A DNA stretch of 64,000 nt from Enterococcus devriesei (GCF_001885905.1 NZ_JXKM01000005.1:124001-188000); one strand, 5' to 3'. Numbered from the stretch's first letter, positions 28,932 through 37,169 are shown. The notes: a model not told the origin generated them from the letters alone. Numbers and translations: made by a program.

Positions 28932-28956
28932 AAATATTCCTACCTTCCATTTTTAA

Positions 28957-28995
28957 CAACACGTGTTGATTAACTTACAAAGTGTTTGTTATACT
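28957..28995. promoter_or_regulatory. Divergent promoter region with TetR-type operator
   Basis: The perfect 12-base palindrome CAACACGTGTTG (28957-28968) sits between the activase gene and tetR. On the plus strand TTGATT (28966-28971) and TATACT (28990-28995), 18 bases apart, form a tetR promoter whose -35 overlaps the palindrome. On the minus strand TTGTAA (28980-28975) with GTTAAA 17 bases on would place the palindrome in the spacer. A TetR dimer here could control both genes. Confidence 0.6.
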
Positions 28996-29109
28996 ACTCA
29001 CGTATATTCTAAAAAGATTTTGCACGTTATGCAACTATCAAAATCATTTCATTCGTGTGATAAGCAACGTTCCAACCCGTTCTGTTGTAAAAAATGAAAG
29101 GAATTTCCC

Positions 29110-29718
29110 ATGCCCAAAAAAATCGACTTAAGAGTGAAACGAACGAAAAAAATGATCATGGAAGCTTTTATCCATTTAGTAGAAGCAAAAGGCTTTGATA
29201 ATATCACTGTACAAGAGATCGCTGATGAAGCTATGATCAATCGAGCAACCTTCTACGCCCATTTTAAAGACAAGCAAGATTTATACGACCATATTTTCAA
29301 ACAAGCCATCGATGCCTTCACTGAAGTCCTCGATCCCGATCAGATCGTCCAAGGCAATCGTCTGAAAGTCAAACAAATCGAATTTGTCTTAACCAATATT
29401 TATCAGCAGATCCAAGCCAATCGAAAATTCTTTTTGACGGTCATGGATGCCTCTGGAAATGAAATGCTGCGGAAAAAGATCGCGGAAATTTTAGATATTA
29501 AATATGCCCACGTCTTCAATCGTTTAAAGATTACCGAGAATGATATCGAAGTGCCCCTAGACTTTATCATTGAATACATGACGTCGATCTTTGTTGGTAC
29601 CCTCCATTGGTGGATCACCAGCGATACAATGATGGATGCCGGTAGTCTAGCGAAGCTCGTTATCAAACTAGTAGGCAATGGCCATTTGACGATTCTGGGA
29701 ATAGAGATTGATCGTTAA
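29110..29718 (+). CDS. TetR-family transcriptional regulator divergent from the activase gene
   Basis: A 202-residue repressor. The DNA-binding domain at residues about 10-55 is clear: MIMEAFIHLVEAKGFDNITVQEIADEAMINRATFYAHFKDK is its extent, with the recognition helix at NRATFYAHF. The C-terminal domain (about 75-200) would bind an unknown ligand. AAAGGA precedes the ATG. Its position back to back with the activase gene, with a palindrome between them, suggests local control. Confidence 0.9.
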   Translation: MPKKIDLRVKRTKKMIMEAFIHLVEAKGFDNITVQEIADEAMINRATFYAHFKDKQDLYDHIFKQAIDAFTEVLDPDQIVQGNRLKVKQIEFVLTNIYQQIQANRKFFLTVMDASGNEMLRKKIAEILDIKYAHVFNRLKITENDIEVPLDFIIEYMTSIFVGTLHWWITSDTMMDAGSLAKLVIKLVGNGHLTILGIEIDR

Positions 29719-30099
29719 ATGAGAAAAGCTTTCGCGAACTCGCTCAGCTTTTTGCCAGTTTTTCTTCTCGCATTATTGAGATTAGAAAAATGGTATGCGT
29801 AACGACAATCAAAATCATTTTTCGTGTTTTTGGAAAAATGATTCTCTATTTAGGAGTCAGCTGTGCAATAAGACCAAACTTTTGATAAATGACTGAGAAA
29901 CACAAAGTTTTAACTTTGATGTTGAACAGTTCCTACTTGGTGCTTCTCAAATTTAGAAATCGTTTTGCTTATTGCCGATAAAGCTAGTTCGTGAAGCCGG
30001 ACATGGCTAGACCTGCTGTAAAGCGATTTATTCATTTAAAAATTTATACTTTCTTCATAGTCAAAAAAAAGTGCGCTCAGAATATCTGAGCGCATTTTT
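29719..30099. other. Gene-free stretch with degenerate repeat-like sequence
   Basis: No coding region is convincing in these 381 bases. A segment at 29970-30012 (CTTATTGCCGATAAAGCT, then GTTCGTGAAGCCGGACAT) resembles one at 58828-58860. A terminator closes the stretch at 30072-30094. Confidence 0.5.
30072..30094. terminator. Bidirectional terminator
   Basis: Arms TGCGCTCAGA (30072-30081) and TCTGAGCGCA (30085-30094) form a 10-bp stem with a 3-base loop, with an A run before and a T run after. It would stop the minus-strand gene ending at 30100 and any plus-strand reading from tetR. Confidence 0.9.
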
Positions 30100-30270
30100 T
30101 TAATGATTTCTAGATTTCCATTTAATCGTATGACGCGTAGGGCGTAGAGTACGAACACGGGGAGCTTGCCCCTTTTCTTTGGTTACTTCTAATGAATGAT
30201 CCTTCACTGTGCTATAAATTTTTGTTACCGTGTCTGTCAGTAGTTCTTTTACTTCTTGCACTTTATTCAT
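30100..30270 (-). CDS. Small basic protein of unknown function
   Basis: A predicted protein of 56 residues (start at 30270; two more ATGs upstream in frame would give 61). It begins MNKVQEVKELLTDTVTKIYS, a likely amphipathic helix, and ends with an Arg/Lys-rich tail (RVRTLRPTRHTIKWKSRNH). I do not recognise it. A well-placed terminator follows the stop directly and a GGAG lies ahead of the ATG, which supports a real gene. Confidence 0.5.
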   Translation of the reverse strand: MNKVQEVKELLTDTVTKIYSTVKDHSLEVTKEKGQAPRVRTLRPTRHTIKWKSRNH

Positions 30271-30465
30271 TGCCATCAGCTCCATTCTTTCTCTCTTCTT
30301 TAATGTAGCCTAAATTTGAAAAGGCTTCAAGCAATTCAGCTGGTCAAATTGCGATTAGCGGGGAAAGCGTGACTTACAACAAATTTTACAGAAATGGAGC
30401 ATTTTTTCAAAAATCGAAGAAGCTAGTTAGTTTTTTAACAGCGTTTACTGGGAAATATATAAAAA

Positions 30466-30493
30466 AACGTGAGCTGCATCTGCAACTCACGTT
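30466..30493 (-). terminator. Terminator of the tRNA pair
   Basis: Arms AACGTGAGCTGCA (30466-30478) and TGCAACTCACGTT (30481-30493) form a long stem with one G-U pair, whose inner bases open into a short loop. The minus-strand tail is a T run. It lies 10 bases after the tRNA-Gln gene. Confidence 0.88.
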
Positions 30494-30502
30494 TTACGTT
30501 AC

Positions 30503-30573
30503 TGGGGTAGCTGGATTCGAACCAACGCATGAGGGAGTCAAAGTCCCTTGCCTTACCGCTTGGCTATACCCCA
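30503..30573 (-). tRNA. tRNA-Gln (anticodon TTG)
   Basis: The minus strand gives a full cloverleaf. The acceptor arms are TGGGGTA and TACCCCA, the D-arm region is GCCAAGCGGTAAGGC, the anticodon loop is CTTTGAC with anticodon TTG, and the T-loop is GGTTCGAATCC. The CCA end is not encoded after the discriminator beyond the acceptor stem. It is four bases downstream of tRNA-Tyr. Confidence 0.97.
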
Positions 30574-30577
30574 ATGG

Positions 30578-30658
30578 TGGAGGAGAGTGGATTCGAACCA
30601 CTGAACCCTAAGGAACGGATTTACAGTCCGTCGCGTTTAGCCACTTCGCTACTCCTCC
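30578..30658 (-). tRNA. tRNA-Tyr (anticodon GTA)
   Basis: An 81-base class II tRNA. The acceptor begins GGAGGAG, the anticodon arm is CGGACTGTAAATCCG with anticodon GTA, a long variable arm follows (TTCCTTAGGG), and the T-loop is GGTTCGAATCC. It precedes tRNA-Gln on the same transcript. Confidence 0.97.
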
Positions 30659-30739
30659 ATCTAGGTTTTTATTATTTAAAAACCCGACTCAGTTATAATA
30701 CCTAATCTCAAAAAAAAATGCAAGTATTATTTTTCAATT

Positions 30740-30970
30740 TTATTCATGTAAATTCCAACTGCGGATCACATTCTCGATTCCGTCATCTAATGTACGAAAA
30801 CTTCCTAGTAAACGATCGTCGCTATAAGCCTGAAACACTTTGTTTTCTGGGATTACTTCACCAATCATTTTCTTACCGATCACTAGCTGCGTAACAGTCA
30901 CCGTTTGACCATTGACCGAACGTTCTTCTTCTTTGATCTGAACTTCGATATCTTTATTTTTTTTAGACAT
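30740..30970 (-). CDS. DUF2969 family protein
   Basis: A 76-residue protein typical of Lactobacillales (MSKKNKDIEVQIKEEER, then GQTVTVTQLVIGKKMIGEV and DDGIENVIRSWNLHE). The family has no known function. The start at 30970 has GGAGGG seven bases ahead, whereas the longer frame from 31006 lacks a site. It sits between the CBS-ACT gene terminator and the tRNA pair. Confidence 0.85.
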   Translation of the reverse strand: MSKKNKDIEVQIKEEERSVNGQTVTVTQLVIGKKMIGEVIPENKVFQAYSDDRLLGSFRTLDDGIENVIRSWNLHE

Positions 30971-31017
30971 AGCATTCCCTCCGACTGTCATTTTATCATA
31001 CTCCAAAAGAAAACAAC

Positions 31018-31048
31018 AACTGGCTACTCTAATTCTGAGTAGCCAGTT
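31018..31048 (-). terminator. Terminator of the liv-CBS operon
   Basis: Arms AACTGGCTACTC (31018-31029) and GAGTAGCCAGTT (31037-31048) pair perfectly over 12 bases with a 7-base loop. The minus-strand tail is T-rich (TTGTTGTTTTC). It lies just after the stop at 31053. Confidence 0.88.
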
Positions 31049-31052
31049 GCAA

Positions 31053-31697
31053 TTATGGATTCGTTGTTACTGCTCGAATGACTTCATAGCCAGCGTTGGT
31101 TAGGATTTCTTTGATTCGGTCCGTTTCTTTACTGCTTAATTGAATCTCAACAATTGTTCCATTATTTTTGTGATTGGCAATGATTGTCAAAATACTCAAC
31201 TCATTATCGGCTAACAGCTTCGTCACTCGTGCCAACACACCTTTTTTATCTTCAATGATCTTTAATTGAACGCGGGTGCCGCCTTCATGATAGCCGGTCA
31301 GTTTCAAAAAGGCGTCGAAGATATCATTATTGGTAATAATGCCAACTAACTTTTCCCCTTCTAATACCGGCAATACATTGATTTTGTTTTGCCGCATCAA
31401 GAAAATGCCATCTTCTAATTGCGCATCTGGCGAGATCGTTTTAACCTCTGTGATCATAACGTCCGCTACTACCGTCTTATTCAACAAATAATTAACTTCA
31501 TGGACACTTAGACTAGTCGCTTTAGAGGGCAGCGCTTCTTGAATCGTTCCTTCAGTGATCAAACCGACTAGTTGTTCATTTTCAAGTACAGGCAAGCGGT
31601 GGATATCATATTTTTTCATTAAATCGACCGCATCAAAAATTTTTGTCTTTGGCGAGACGGTCACTAATTCACTCGTCATAAAATCTCTTACACTCAT
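31053..31697 (-). CDS. CBS-domain protein with ACT domain (AcuB-like)
   Basis: A 214-residue sensor-type protein. Two CBS domains lie at about 1-60 (MSVRDFMTSELVTVSPKTK) and 75-130 (VADVMITEVKTISPDAQLE); they usually bind adenine nucleotides. An ACT domain follows at about 140-210 (VQLKIIEDKKGVLARVTKLL), a fold that usually binds amino acids. It starts five bases after livF with AGGAGG, so it is the last gene of the branched-chain amino acid operon. It may sense amino acids and energy state for the transporter or a partner enzyme; this is inferred. The name AcuB reflects domain layout only. Confidence 0.87.
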   Translation of the reverse strand: MSVRDFMTSELVTVSPKTKIFDAVDLMKKYDIHRLPVLENEQLVGLITEGTIQEALPSKATSLSVHEVNYLLNKTVVADVMITEVKTISPDAQLEDGIFLMRQNKINVLPVLEGEKLVGIITNNDIFDAFLKLTGYHEGGTRVQLKIIEDKKGVLARVTKLLADNELSILTIIANHKNNGTIVEIQLSSKETDRIKEILTNAGYEVIRAVTTNP

Positions 31698-31702
31698 TTT
31701 TA

Positions 31703-32404
31703 TTACCCTCCTAGATAGGCTTTCTTCACTTCGTCGCTGTCTAATAATTCTTGGCCGGTGCCTGACAAAACGACCTTCCCAGTCTCCAAAACGTAGCCAC
31801 GGTCTGCAATCGATAACGCCATTTTGGCATTTTGCTCGATCAACAGCACCGTTGTACCTTGTTCTTTGATTTCCTGGATAATATTGAAAATTTCTTTAAT
31901 GAAAATCGGAGCCAACCCCATTGAAGGCTCATCTAGTAACAACAAGCGAGGCTTTGACATTAAGGCTCTCCCCATCGCTAGCATTTGCTGTTCGCCACCA
32001 GATAAGGTGGAAGCATCCTGTGTCAATCGTTCCTTTAAAATCGGAAATTTTTCATAGACATGCTCGTAATCTTCTTTTAACGACCCATCTTTCCGTAGAT
32101 AAGCGCCCATTTCTAAATTTTCCAAAACGGTCAAGCCAGAAAAAACATGGCGACCTTCAGGTACTTGAGAAATTCCTTGAGCGACAATCTTTCGTGGGGC
32201 TCTTTTTTGAATCGGTTTGCCTTCAAATTGAATCGTTCCTTTTGATGGCTGGATCAAACCTGAAATGGTACGAAGGATCGTTGTTTTTCCCGCTCCATTA
32301 GCACCAATCAGTGAAACGATCTCTCCTTGATTGACCTCAAAGCTGACATCCCGCACTGCTTGAATCATTCCATAATGCACTGAAAGGTTTTCGATTTTTA
32401 ACAT
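31703..32404 (-). CDS. livF: Branched-chain amino acid ABC transporter ATP-binding protein LivF
   Basis: A 233-residue ATPase. Walker A is GANGAGKTT, the signature is LSGGEQQMLAMGRAL, and Walker B is LLLLDEPSMGLAP, the LivF form. It overlaps livG by one base and has GGAGGTGA before its ATG. With LivG it energises import of leucine, isoleucine and valine. Confidence 0.95.
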   Translation of the reverse strand: MLKIENLSVHYGMIQAVRDVSFEVNQGEIVSLIGANGAGKTTILRTISGLIQPSKGTIQFEGKPIQKRAPRKIVAQGISQVPEGRHVFSGLTVLENLEMGAYLRKDGSLKEDYEHVYEKFPILKERLTQDASTLSGGEQQMLAMGRALMSKPRLLLLDEPSMGLAPIFIKEIFNIIQEIKEQGTTVLLIEQNAKMALSIADRGYVLETGKVVLSGTGQELLDSDEVKKAYLGG

Positions 32405-33180
32405 TATAGGTCACCTCCCAAGTAAGCTTTGATGACTTCGGGATTGTTTTTGATCTCATCTGGATCGCCTTCTGCCAAGACCCGACCATATTCCAATACA
32501 TAGATGCGTTCACAAACATCCATAACTAGACTCATATCATGTTCGATCAAGAGGATCGTGATTTGAAATTCTTGTTGGATTTTACGGATCAACCCTGTTA
32601 AAGCTGCCGTTTCCTGCGGGTTCATCCCTGCCGCTGGTTCATCTAAAAATAAAATTTTAGGTTTTGTCGCTAATGCTCGCACGATTTCTAAGCGGCGCTG
32701 CTCTCCATACGGCAAATTGCGAGCTAGATTTTCCGCTTTGTTTTGTAAATCAAAAATCGTTAATAATTGCAGTGCTTCTTCTCGCAAAGCCTCTTCTTTA
32801 TTATAAAAAGTTGGTAAACGCAAGACGCTCGAGAAAAAGCCTTCCTTATTTTTACTATTCATCGCGATCAGTACATTGTCCAACACCGTCAAATCTTTAA
32901 ACAAGCGAATATTTTGAAACGTTCGACTCAAACCTAAGTCTGCGATCGCGTAGGGCTTTTTACCGTTCAAACGCTGACTTTGACCATCAACTTCTAAAAG
33001 AACGTCCCCTTCACTAGGTTCATATACACCGGTGATCAGATTAAATAAAGTAGTTTTTCCCGCACCATTGGGACCAATCAAACCGACTAATTGATTTTCT
33101 TCTAATGCGATATTGACATTGGAGACCGCCGCCAAACCGCCAAAGTTTTTCGTTAACTCTTTAATTTCCAACAGAGGCAT
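32404..33180 (-). CDS. livG: Branched-chain amino acid ABC transporter ATP-binding protein LivG
   Basis: A 258-residue ATPase. Walker A is GPNGAGKTT, the signature region is LPYGEQRRLEIVRALAT, and Walker B is ILFLDEPAAGMNP, the LivG form. The start at 33180 is preferred because GGAG lies nine bases upstream; an ATG at 33189 is directly on the site. It overlaps livM by 20 bases. Confidence 0.95.
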   Translation of the reverse strand: MPLLEIKELTKNFGGLAAVSNVNIALEENQLVGLIGPNGAGKTTLFNLITGVYEPSEGDVLLEVDGQSQRLNGKKPYAIADLGLSRTFQNIRLFKDLTVLDNVLIAMNSKNKEGFFSSVLRLPTFYNKEEALREEALQLLTIFDLQNKAENLARNLPYGEQRRLEIVRALATKPKILFLDEPAAGMNPQETAALTGLIRKIQQEFQITILLIEHDMSLVMDVCERIYVLEYGRVLAEGDPDEIKNNPEVIKAYLGGDL

Positions 33181-34135
33181 TTTGGTCATCTCCTTTTTTG
33201 AATTTATTCAACAGCTTCTTCACGGACAATTCTTTTGTCCCTAATAATCCACCTGGCTTAAAGATCATTAAAATAATCAACGCCAGCGCATAAATAATCA
33301 TTCGTAAAGCACCGAAATCTTGGAGATACATATTGATGATCCCTAACAAAATGGCAGCGATAAAGGTTCCTGTGATACTTCCGATTCCGCCTAAGACGAC
33401 CAGAATCAAAATATCTACCGATTTGGTAAACGCGAAGTCCTTCGGTGCGATCGATTGCAAATAACCGGCATAAAGCGAACCAGCGATACTGGCAGTCATC
33501 GCGCCAAAGGCAAAAGCCATGACTTTATATTTCGTCGTATTTACCCCCATTGCTTCTGCAGCAATCTCATCCTCACGAATCGCCATCGTAGCACGTCCTG
33601 CACCCGAGCGAATATAGTTGACGATAAATAAGGTGGTGATCGCCATAAAGCCATAGACCATCTGCCAATCAACAAAAGGCTCGATCCCAAACAAACCGGA
33701 AGGACCATTAGTAATGTCTTTAAAGTTAATCAATAAGATACGGATGATCTCCGCTACCCCTAAAGTTGCTATGGCTAAATAATCGCCACTTAAACGTAGC
33801 GTGGGAATTCCTACCGCAACTGCGATGATTCCAGCTAAAATGACACCGACAGCCATGCCTAAAAAGAAACCGGCATAAGTTGGCATACTCATCGAGACTA
33901 ACGCCGCCCCATAGGCACCAATCGCCATAAAACCGGCGTGACCTAATGAAAACTGACCAGAGAAACCAATAATTAAATTTAATCCGACCGCTAAGATGAC
34001 ATTGATTCCGATTTGGACCATGATATTATCTAAAAATAGATTGATCATGCCAGCCGAATAAGCAATATACAAAGCTGCGTAACCAAGCACGATCAGAGCC
34101 AGCCAAATCAAATTGTATTTTAAATTCTTTTTCAT
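33161..34135 (-). CDS. livM: Branched-chain amino acid ABC transporter permease LivM
   Basis: A 324-residue membrane protein with about eight helices. The family motif is seen at GLNLIIGFSGQFSLGHAGFMAIGAYG (about 55-80) and at GGIGSITGTFIAA. The start at 34135 has AGGTGG five bases ahead; a GTG at 34144 is less likely. It follows livH with a gap of nine bases. Confidence 0.95.
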   Translation of the reverse strand: MKKNLKYNLIWLALIVLGYAALYIAYSAGMINLFLDNIMVQIGINVILAVGLNLIIGFSGQFSLGHAGFMAIGAYGAALVSMSMPTYAGFFLGMAVGVILAGIIAVAVGIPTLRLSGDYLAIATLGVAEIIRILLINFKDITNGPSGLFGIEPFVDWQMVYGFMAITTLFIVNYIRSGAGRATMAIREDEIAAEAMGVNTTKYKVMAFAFGAMTASIAGSLYAGYLQSIAPKDFAFTKSVDILILVVLGGIGSITGTFIAAILLGIINMYLQDFGALRMIIYALALIILMIFKPGGLLGTKELSVKKLLNKFKKGDDQNASVGN

Positions 34136-34144
34136 TTGATCCAC

Positions 34145-35023
34145 CTACACTTTCTCTTTCACATGTTTGCCTAAAATTCCGGCCGGACGAACTAACAAAA
34201 TCAAAATCAAGACCGCATACACGACCGCATCTTTAAAGTCCGAGAAGCCTAACGCCGTCGTGATTGTTTCGATTAAACCAATCACGAAACCACCAATCGC
34301 CGCACCAGGAATAATCCCGATACCGCCTAAAACAGCCGCGATAAATGATTTCAAACCTGGAATATAACCCATCATTGGATCAATCGAATTGTAATAAAGA
34401 CCAATCATCATCCCGCCAGCAGCAGCCAACGCAGAGCCTAATGCAAAGGTAAAAGAAATCGTCCGATTAACATCGATTCCCATCAATTGAGCCGCGTCCG
34501 TGTCGACACTAACGGCTCGCATCGCTTTTCCCATCTTGGTCTTTTGGACAATTATATTTAAGGTAATCATCAAGAATAATGAAAGACCTAAGATCAATAA
34601 TTGAATATTAGAAACACTTAAAAAGCCGATGTTAAATACTTGCAACTTAATCACCTGCGGAAAAGGCCGCGTCGTTGAACTAAAGAAATAAATCATCGTG
34701 TTTTGCAATAAATACGAAACTCCGATTGCCGTAATCAAGGCCGCGATCCGAGTAGAGTTTCGCAGTGGCCGATAGGCTAAAAATTCGATTACTACGCCTA
34801 AAACCGCACTACCTGCCATCGATAAGATCAGTGCAGGGAAAAAGCCCATATTAAACTGATTAATTAAAAAATAGCCAATAAAAGAACCAATCATATAAAT
34901 CTCACCATGCGCGAAGTTGATCAGTTTAATAATACCGTAAACCATTGTATAGCCTAGTGCCATCAGAGCATAGACACTCCCTAGAAAAAGACCATTTACA
35001 ATTTGTTGGATAAATATTTCCAT
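34145..35023 (-). CDS. livH: Branched-chain amino acid ABC transporter permease LivH
   Basis: A 292-residue membrane protein of LivH type. Early motif NGLFLGSVYALMALGYTMVY and the cytoplasmic motif GKAMRAVSVDTDAAQLMG are present. The start at 35023 (MEIFIQQIV) is an ATG; a GTG three codons upstream is less typical. The livJ gene precedes it with a gap that contains a hairpin (35091-35120), which could lower livHMGF expression relative to livJ. Confidence 0.94.
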   Translation of the reverse strand: MEIFIQQIVNGLFLGSVYALMALGYTMVYGIIKLINFAHGEIYMIGSFIGYFLINQFNMGFFPALILSMAGSAVLGVVIEFLAYRPLRNSTRIAALITAIGVSYLLQNTMIYFFSSTTRPFPQVIKLQVFNIGFLSVSNIQLLILGLSLFLMITLNIIVQKTKMGKAMRAVSVDTDAAQLMGIDVNRTISFTFALGSALAAAGGMMIGLYYNSIDPMMGYIPGLKSFIAAVLGGIGIIPGAAIGGFVIGLIETITTALGFSDFKDAVVYAVLILILLVRPAGILGKHVKEKV

Positions 35024-35090
35024 GCATATCACATCACTTTTCTAAAAAATTAAGGTTAAGCAGTTCTTTGCAGCCTTTATTCGAAAATAA

Positions 35091-35120
35091 GGGTCTGTGA
35101 CAGATGATTGTCACAGACCC
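35091..35120 (-). terminator. Hairpin between livJ and livH (partial terminator)
   Basis: Arms GGGTCTGTGACA (35091-35102) and TGTCACAGACCC (35109-35120) pair perfectly over 12 bases with a 6-base loop. On the minus strand only TTATTTT follows. Between a binding protein gene and its permease genes such hairpins usually set unequal amounts, which is inferred here. Confidence 0.8.
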
Positions 35121-35137
35121 CGGTCTGCTCCGAAATG

Positions 35138-36301
35138 TTAAGGATTTACCGTTTCAGCAGAAGATTCTTTTCCATCTGTTAGACCAAGAACGACCGCTGA
35201 TTTCACAGGGTTGTGGTCTTTGTCCATCGTAATCTTACCAGTAACACCAACGAAGTCTTTCAAGCCAGCTAAGCCTTTATCAATCGCTTCTGGTGTCGCT
35301 TTGCCTTCGTCTTCAATCGCTTGCTTGATCATGTAAACAGAATCATAAGCCAATGCATTGAATGAAGATGGCTGTTTGCCATATTTGTCTTCAAATGCCT
35401 TCACAAACGGTTCTACTTTATCGGTTGCTGGGGCTTTAGTTGAGAAGTGACCAGTATAATAAACATTTTTCACATTGCTTGCGCCTGCAGTTTCAATCAA
35501 TTTTTCATCCCCAAAACCATCAGCACCGATGATTGGCTGTTCGATTCCCATTTCACGCGCTTGCTTGATGATTAAGCCTGCTTCTGTATAATAGCCAGGA
35601 ATATAGATGACATTGAAGTCTTTATCTTTGATTTTAGTCAGCATTGCTTGGAAATCTTTATCGCCAGCGGTAAAGTTTTCTTCAGCGACGATCTCACCTT
35701 TATACGTATCTTTGAAGGCCTTTTTCAGACCGTTCGCATAATCACTTGAGTTGTCCCCTAAGATTACTGCTTTATCGGCTTTTAGATTGTCATCTGCGTA
35801 TTTCGCTAAAACAATCCCTTGGAAGCTATCTTGGAAACACGCACGATAGATATAGTCTTGGACCTTGTCTTTTTGAACCGTAATCGCATCGTCTGTTCCA
35901 GAAGGAGTAACCGCTGGAACCTTCGCCTTCGTTAAATTCGGTAACGTCGCTTTGGCCGCGCCCGATGTCGCCGGTCCAATGACTGCTACAACTCCGTCTT
36001 TAGTTGTCAAATTCGCTGCAACCGAAGCTGCCTCGTTATTATCAGATTTATTGTCTTTTGCGATGTATTCAATTTTTTTGCCGTCAATTCCGCCGTCTTT
36101 GTTGATTTCTTCAACAGCTAATTTGACGCCTTCGTTTTCCGCTTCACCATAAGCTGCTACTGCGCCGGATAATTCGAAATTTCCACCGATTTTAATCGTC
36201 TTCGCATCTTCTCCGCTAGTATTATCGCTTGCTTTAGGCGATCCACATGCGCCAAATAAAAACAACCCTGCTGCCAATGCAACTACTGTTCTTTTCTTCA
36301 T
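35138..36301 (-). CDS. livJ: Branched-chain amino acid-binding lipoprotein LivJ/LivK-like
   Basis: A 387-residue extracellular binding protein. The lipoprotein signal is MKKRTVVALAAGLFLFGAC, with the modified Cys at about residue 19. The periplasmic-binding (type 1) fold is seen from GGNFELSGAVAAYGEAENEG, with VIGPATSGAAKA near 135. Ligand specificity is inferred from the neighbouring livHMGF genes. A strong promoter lies upstream. Confidence 0.94.
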   Translation of the reverse strand: MKKRTVVALAAGLFLFGACGSPKASDNTSGEDAKTIKIGGNFELSGAVAAYGEAENEGVKLAVEEINKDGGIDGKKIEYIAKDNKSDNNEAASVAANLTTKDGVVAVIGPATSGAAKATLPNLTKAKVPAVTPSGTDDAITVQKDKVQDYIYRACFQDSFQGIVLAKYADDNLKADKAVILGDNSSDYANGLKKAFKDTYKGEIVAEENFTAGDKDFQAMLTKIKDKDFNVIYIPGYYTEAGLIIKQAREMGIEQPIIGADGFGDEKLIETAGASNVKNVYYTGHFSTKAPATDKVEPFVKAFEDKYGKQPSSFNALAYDSVYMIKQAIEDEGKATPEAIDKGLAGLKDFVGVTGKITMDKDHNPVKSAVVLGLTDGKESSAETVNP

Positions 36302-36348
36302 CCTGTTTCCCCCTAATAAAATAATGATAATTGGTTAAGATAATAAAG

Positions 36349-36378
36349 AATATATAGGAAAAAACTCTCACTGTCAAT
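36349..36378 (-). promoter_or_regulatory. Promoter of the liv operon
   Basis: On the minus strand TTGACA (36378-36373) is followed 16-18 bases later by the overlapping matches TATATA and TATATT (36349-36356). The livJ start is about 50 bases downstream, with GGGGG before it. Confidence 0.65.
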
Positions 36379-36471
36379 TAAATTTTCTGAATATTTTAAT
36401 AATTCAACAATACTCAAACAATTTATAGCGCTTCCATTCCTAATGAGTAGCTATCAAATAACTAAAAAAAA

Positions 36472-36501
36472 AGCTTCCGACCTGTAAATAGTCGAAAAGC
36501 T
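36472..36501. terminator. Imperfect terminator-like hairpin
   Basis: AGCTTCCGAC (36472-36481) and GTCGAAAAGCT (36491-36501) pair with one internal mismatch, with an A run before and a T run after, so it could act in both directions. It is 275 bases beyond the yidD stop. Confidence 0.55.
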
Positions 36502-36775
36502 CTTTTTTAAATAACTCATTTTTTTATTCATACCGCATCAATAATGGGCTTCTTTTTAAGTCCCTTAAATAAAGTTTTTGGAACAATTCAGTCAAAATCT
36601 TAAATTATTTTCCACACTACATCTACTTGTTTTCAAAAAAGCTGAAGACAATACAATAACCTATGGATTTCTTTATTAATGAAAACGTAATCTTAAAGAT
36701 ATTTTTAATTTAATTTTCATCAAGGGTCCCCTCTAAAAAGTGGTATTGAAGTCGCCTTTTTGACATTGCCTTAAG

Positions 36776-37060
36776 TCAACTATTCTTCGCTAAATAATTC
36801 GGCTCCTCTTCATCTACCAAATTCTTTTTTAACGAAAAATGGACAGGTACATAATCAATACCGCCTCGAGCAAAAGGATTACAGCGCAAGATCCGAAAAA
36901 TCCCCATTGTGCTGCCTTTTATCGCCCCATGTACTTGAATCGCCTTGATCATATAACTGGAGCACGTCGGATAATATCGACACGAAGGCTGGAACAAAGG
37001 CGAGATAAACCGTTGATAGCCTCGTACGATCATAATTAGTCCTTTGCCAATAAAACTCAT
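36776..37060 (-). CDS. yidD: Membrane protein insertion efficiency factor YidD
   Basis: A 94-residue protein that assists YidC-mediated insertion. The family core [26 protein letters not shown] is its recognisable region (residues about 11-36), with the conserved cysteines, then [27 protein letters not shown] precedes the ATG. It follows the EpuA-like gene, separated by a hairpin. Confidence 0.95.
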   Translation of the reverse strand: MSFIGKGLIMIVRGYQRFISPLFQPSCRYYPTCSSYMIKAIQVHGAIKGSTMGIFRILRCNPFARGGIDYVPVHFSLKKNLVDEEEPNYLAKNS

Positions 37061-37147
37061 TTCATCACCTCAAATTTGGCTGGTTTCGCGAACACACCAG
37101 GTCGTGAAATCAGACATCAAAACAATTTTCTTACTAGCAAAAAGAGA

Positions 37148-37169
37148 TTGCCCCAAAAATTTGGTGCAA
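37148..37169 (-). terminator. Terminator after the EpuA-like gene
   Basis: TTGCCCCAAA and TTTGGTGCAA form an inverted repeat with one mismatch across 37148-37169. On the minus strand it is followed by TCTCTTTTTG. It separates murA and the EpuA-like gene from yidD. Confidence 0.65.

Larger units (their letters stand above)
36302..36775. other. Gene-free stretch between yidD and livJ
   Basis: No coding region is seen in these 474 AT-rich bases. They hold the liv promoter (36349-36378) and an imperfect hairpin with flanking A and T runs (36472-36501) that may serve as a terminator. The part 36510-36720 shows nothing recognisable. Confidence 0.6.

Noticed and set aside
28495-28956. 153-codon plus-strand open frame opposite the activase N-terminus
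   Set aside because: It is antisense to the conserved ATPase domain, with biased Pro/Ser/Ile content typical of a shadow frame, and no ribosome site.
31921-32301. 126-codon plus-strand open frame opposite livF
   Set aside because: It is antisense to the livF ATPase motifs; no start signal or protein-like features were seen.
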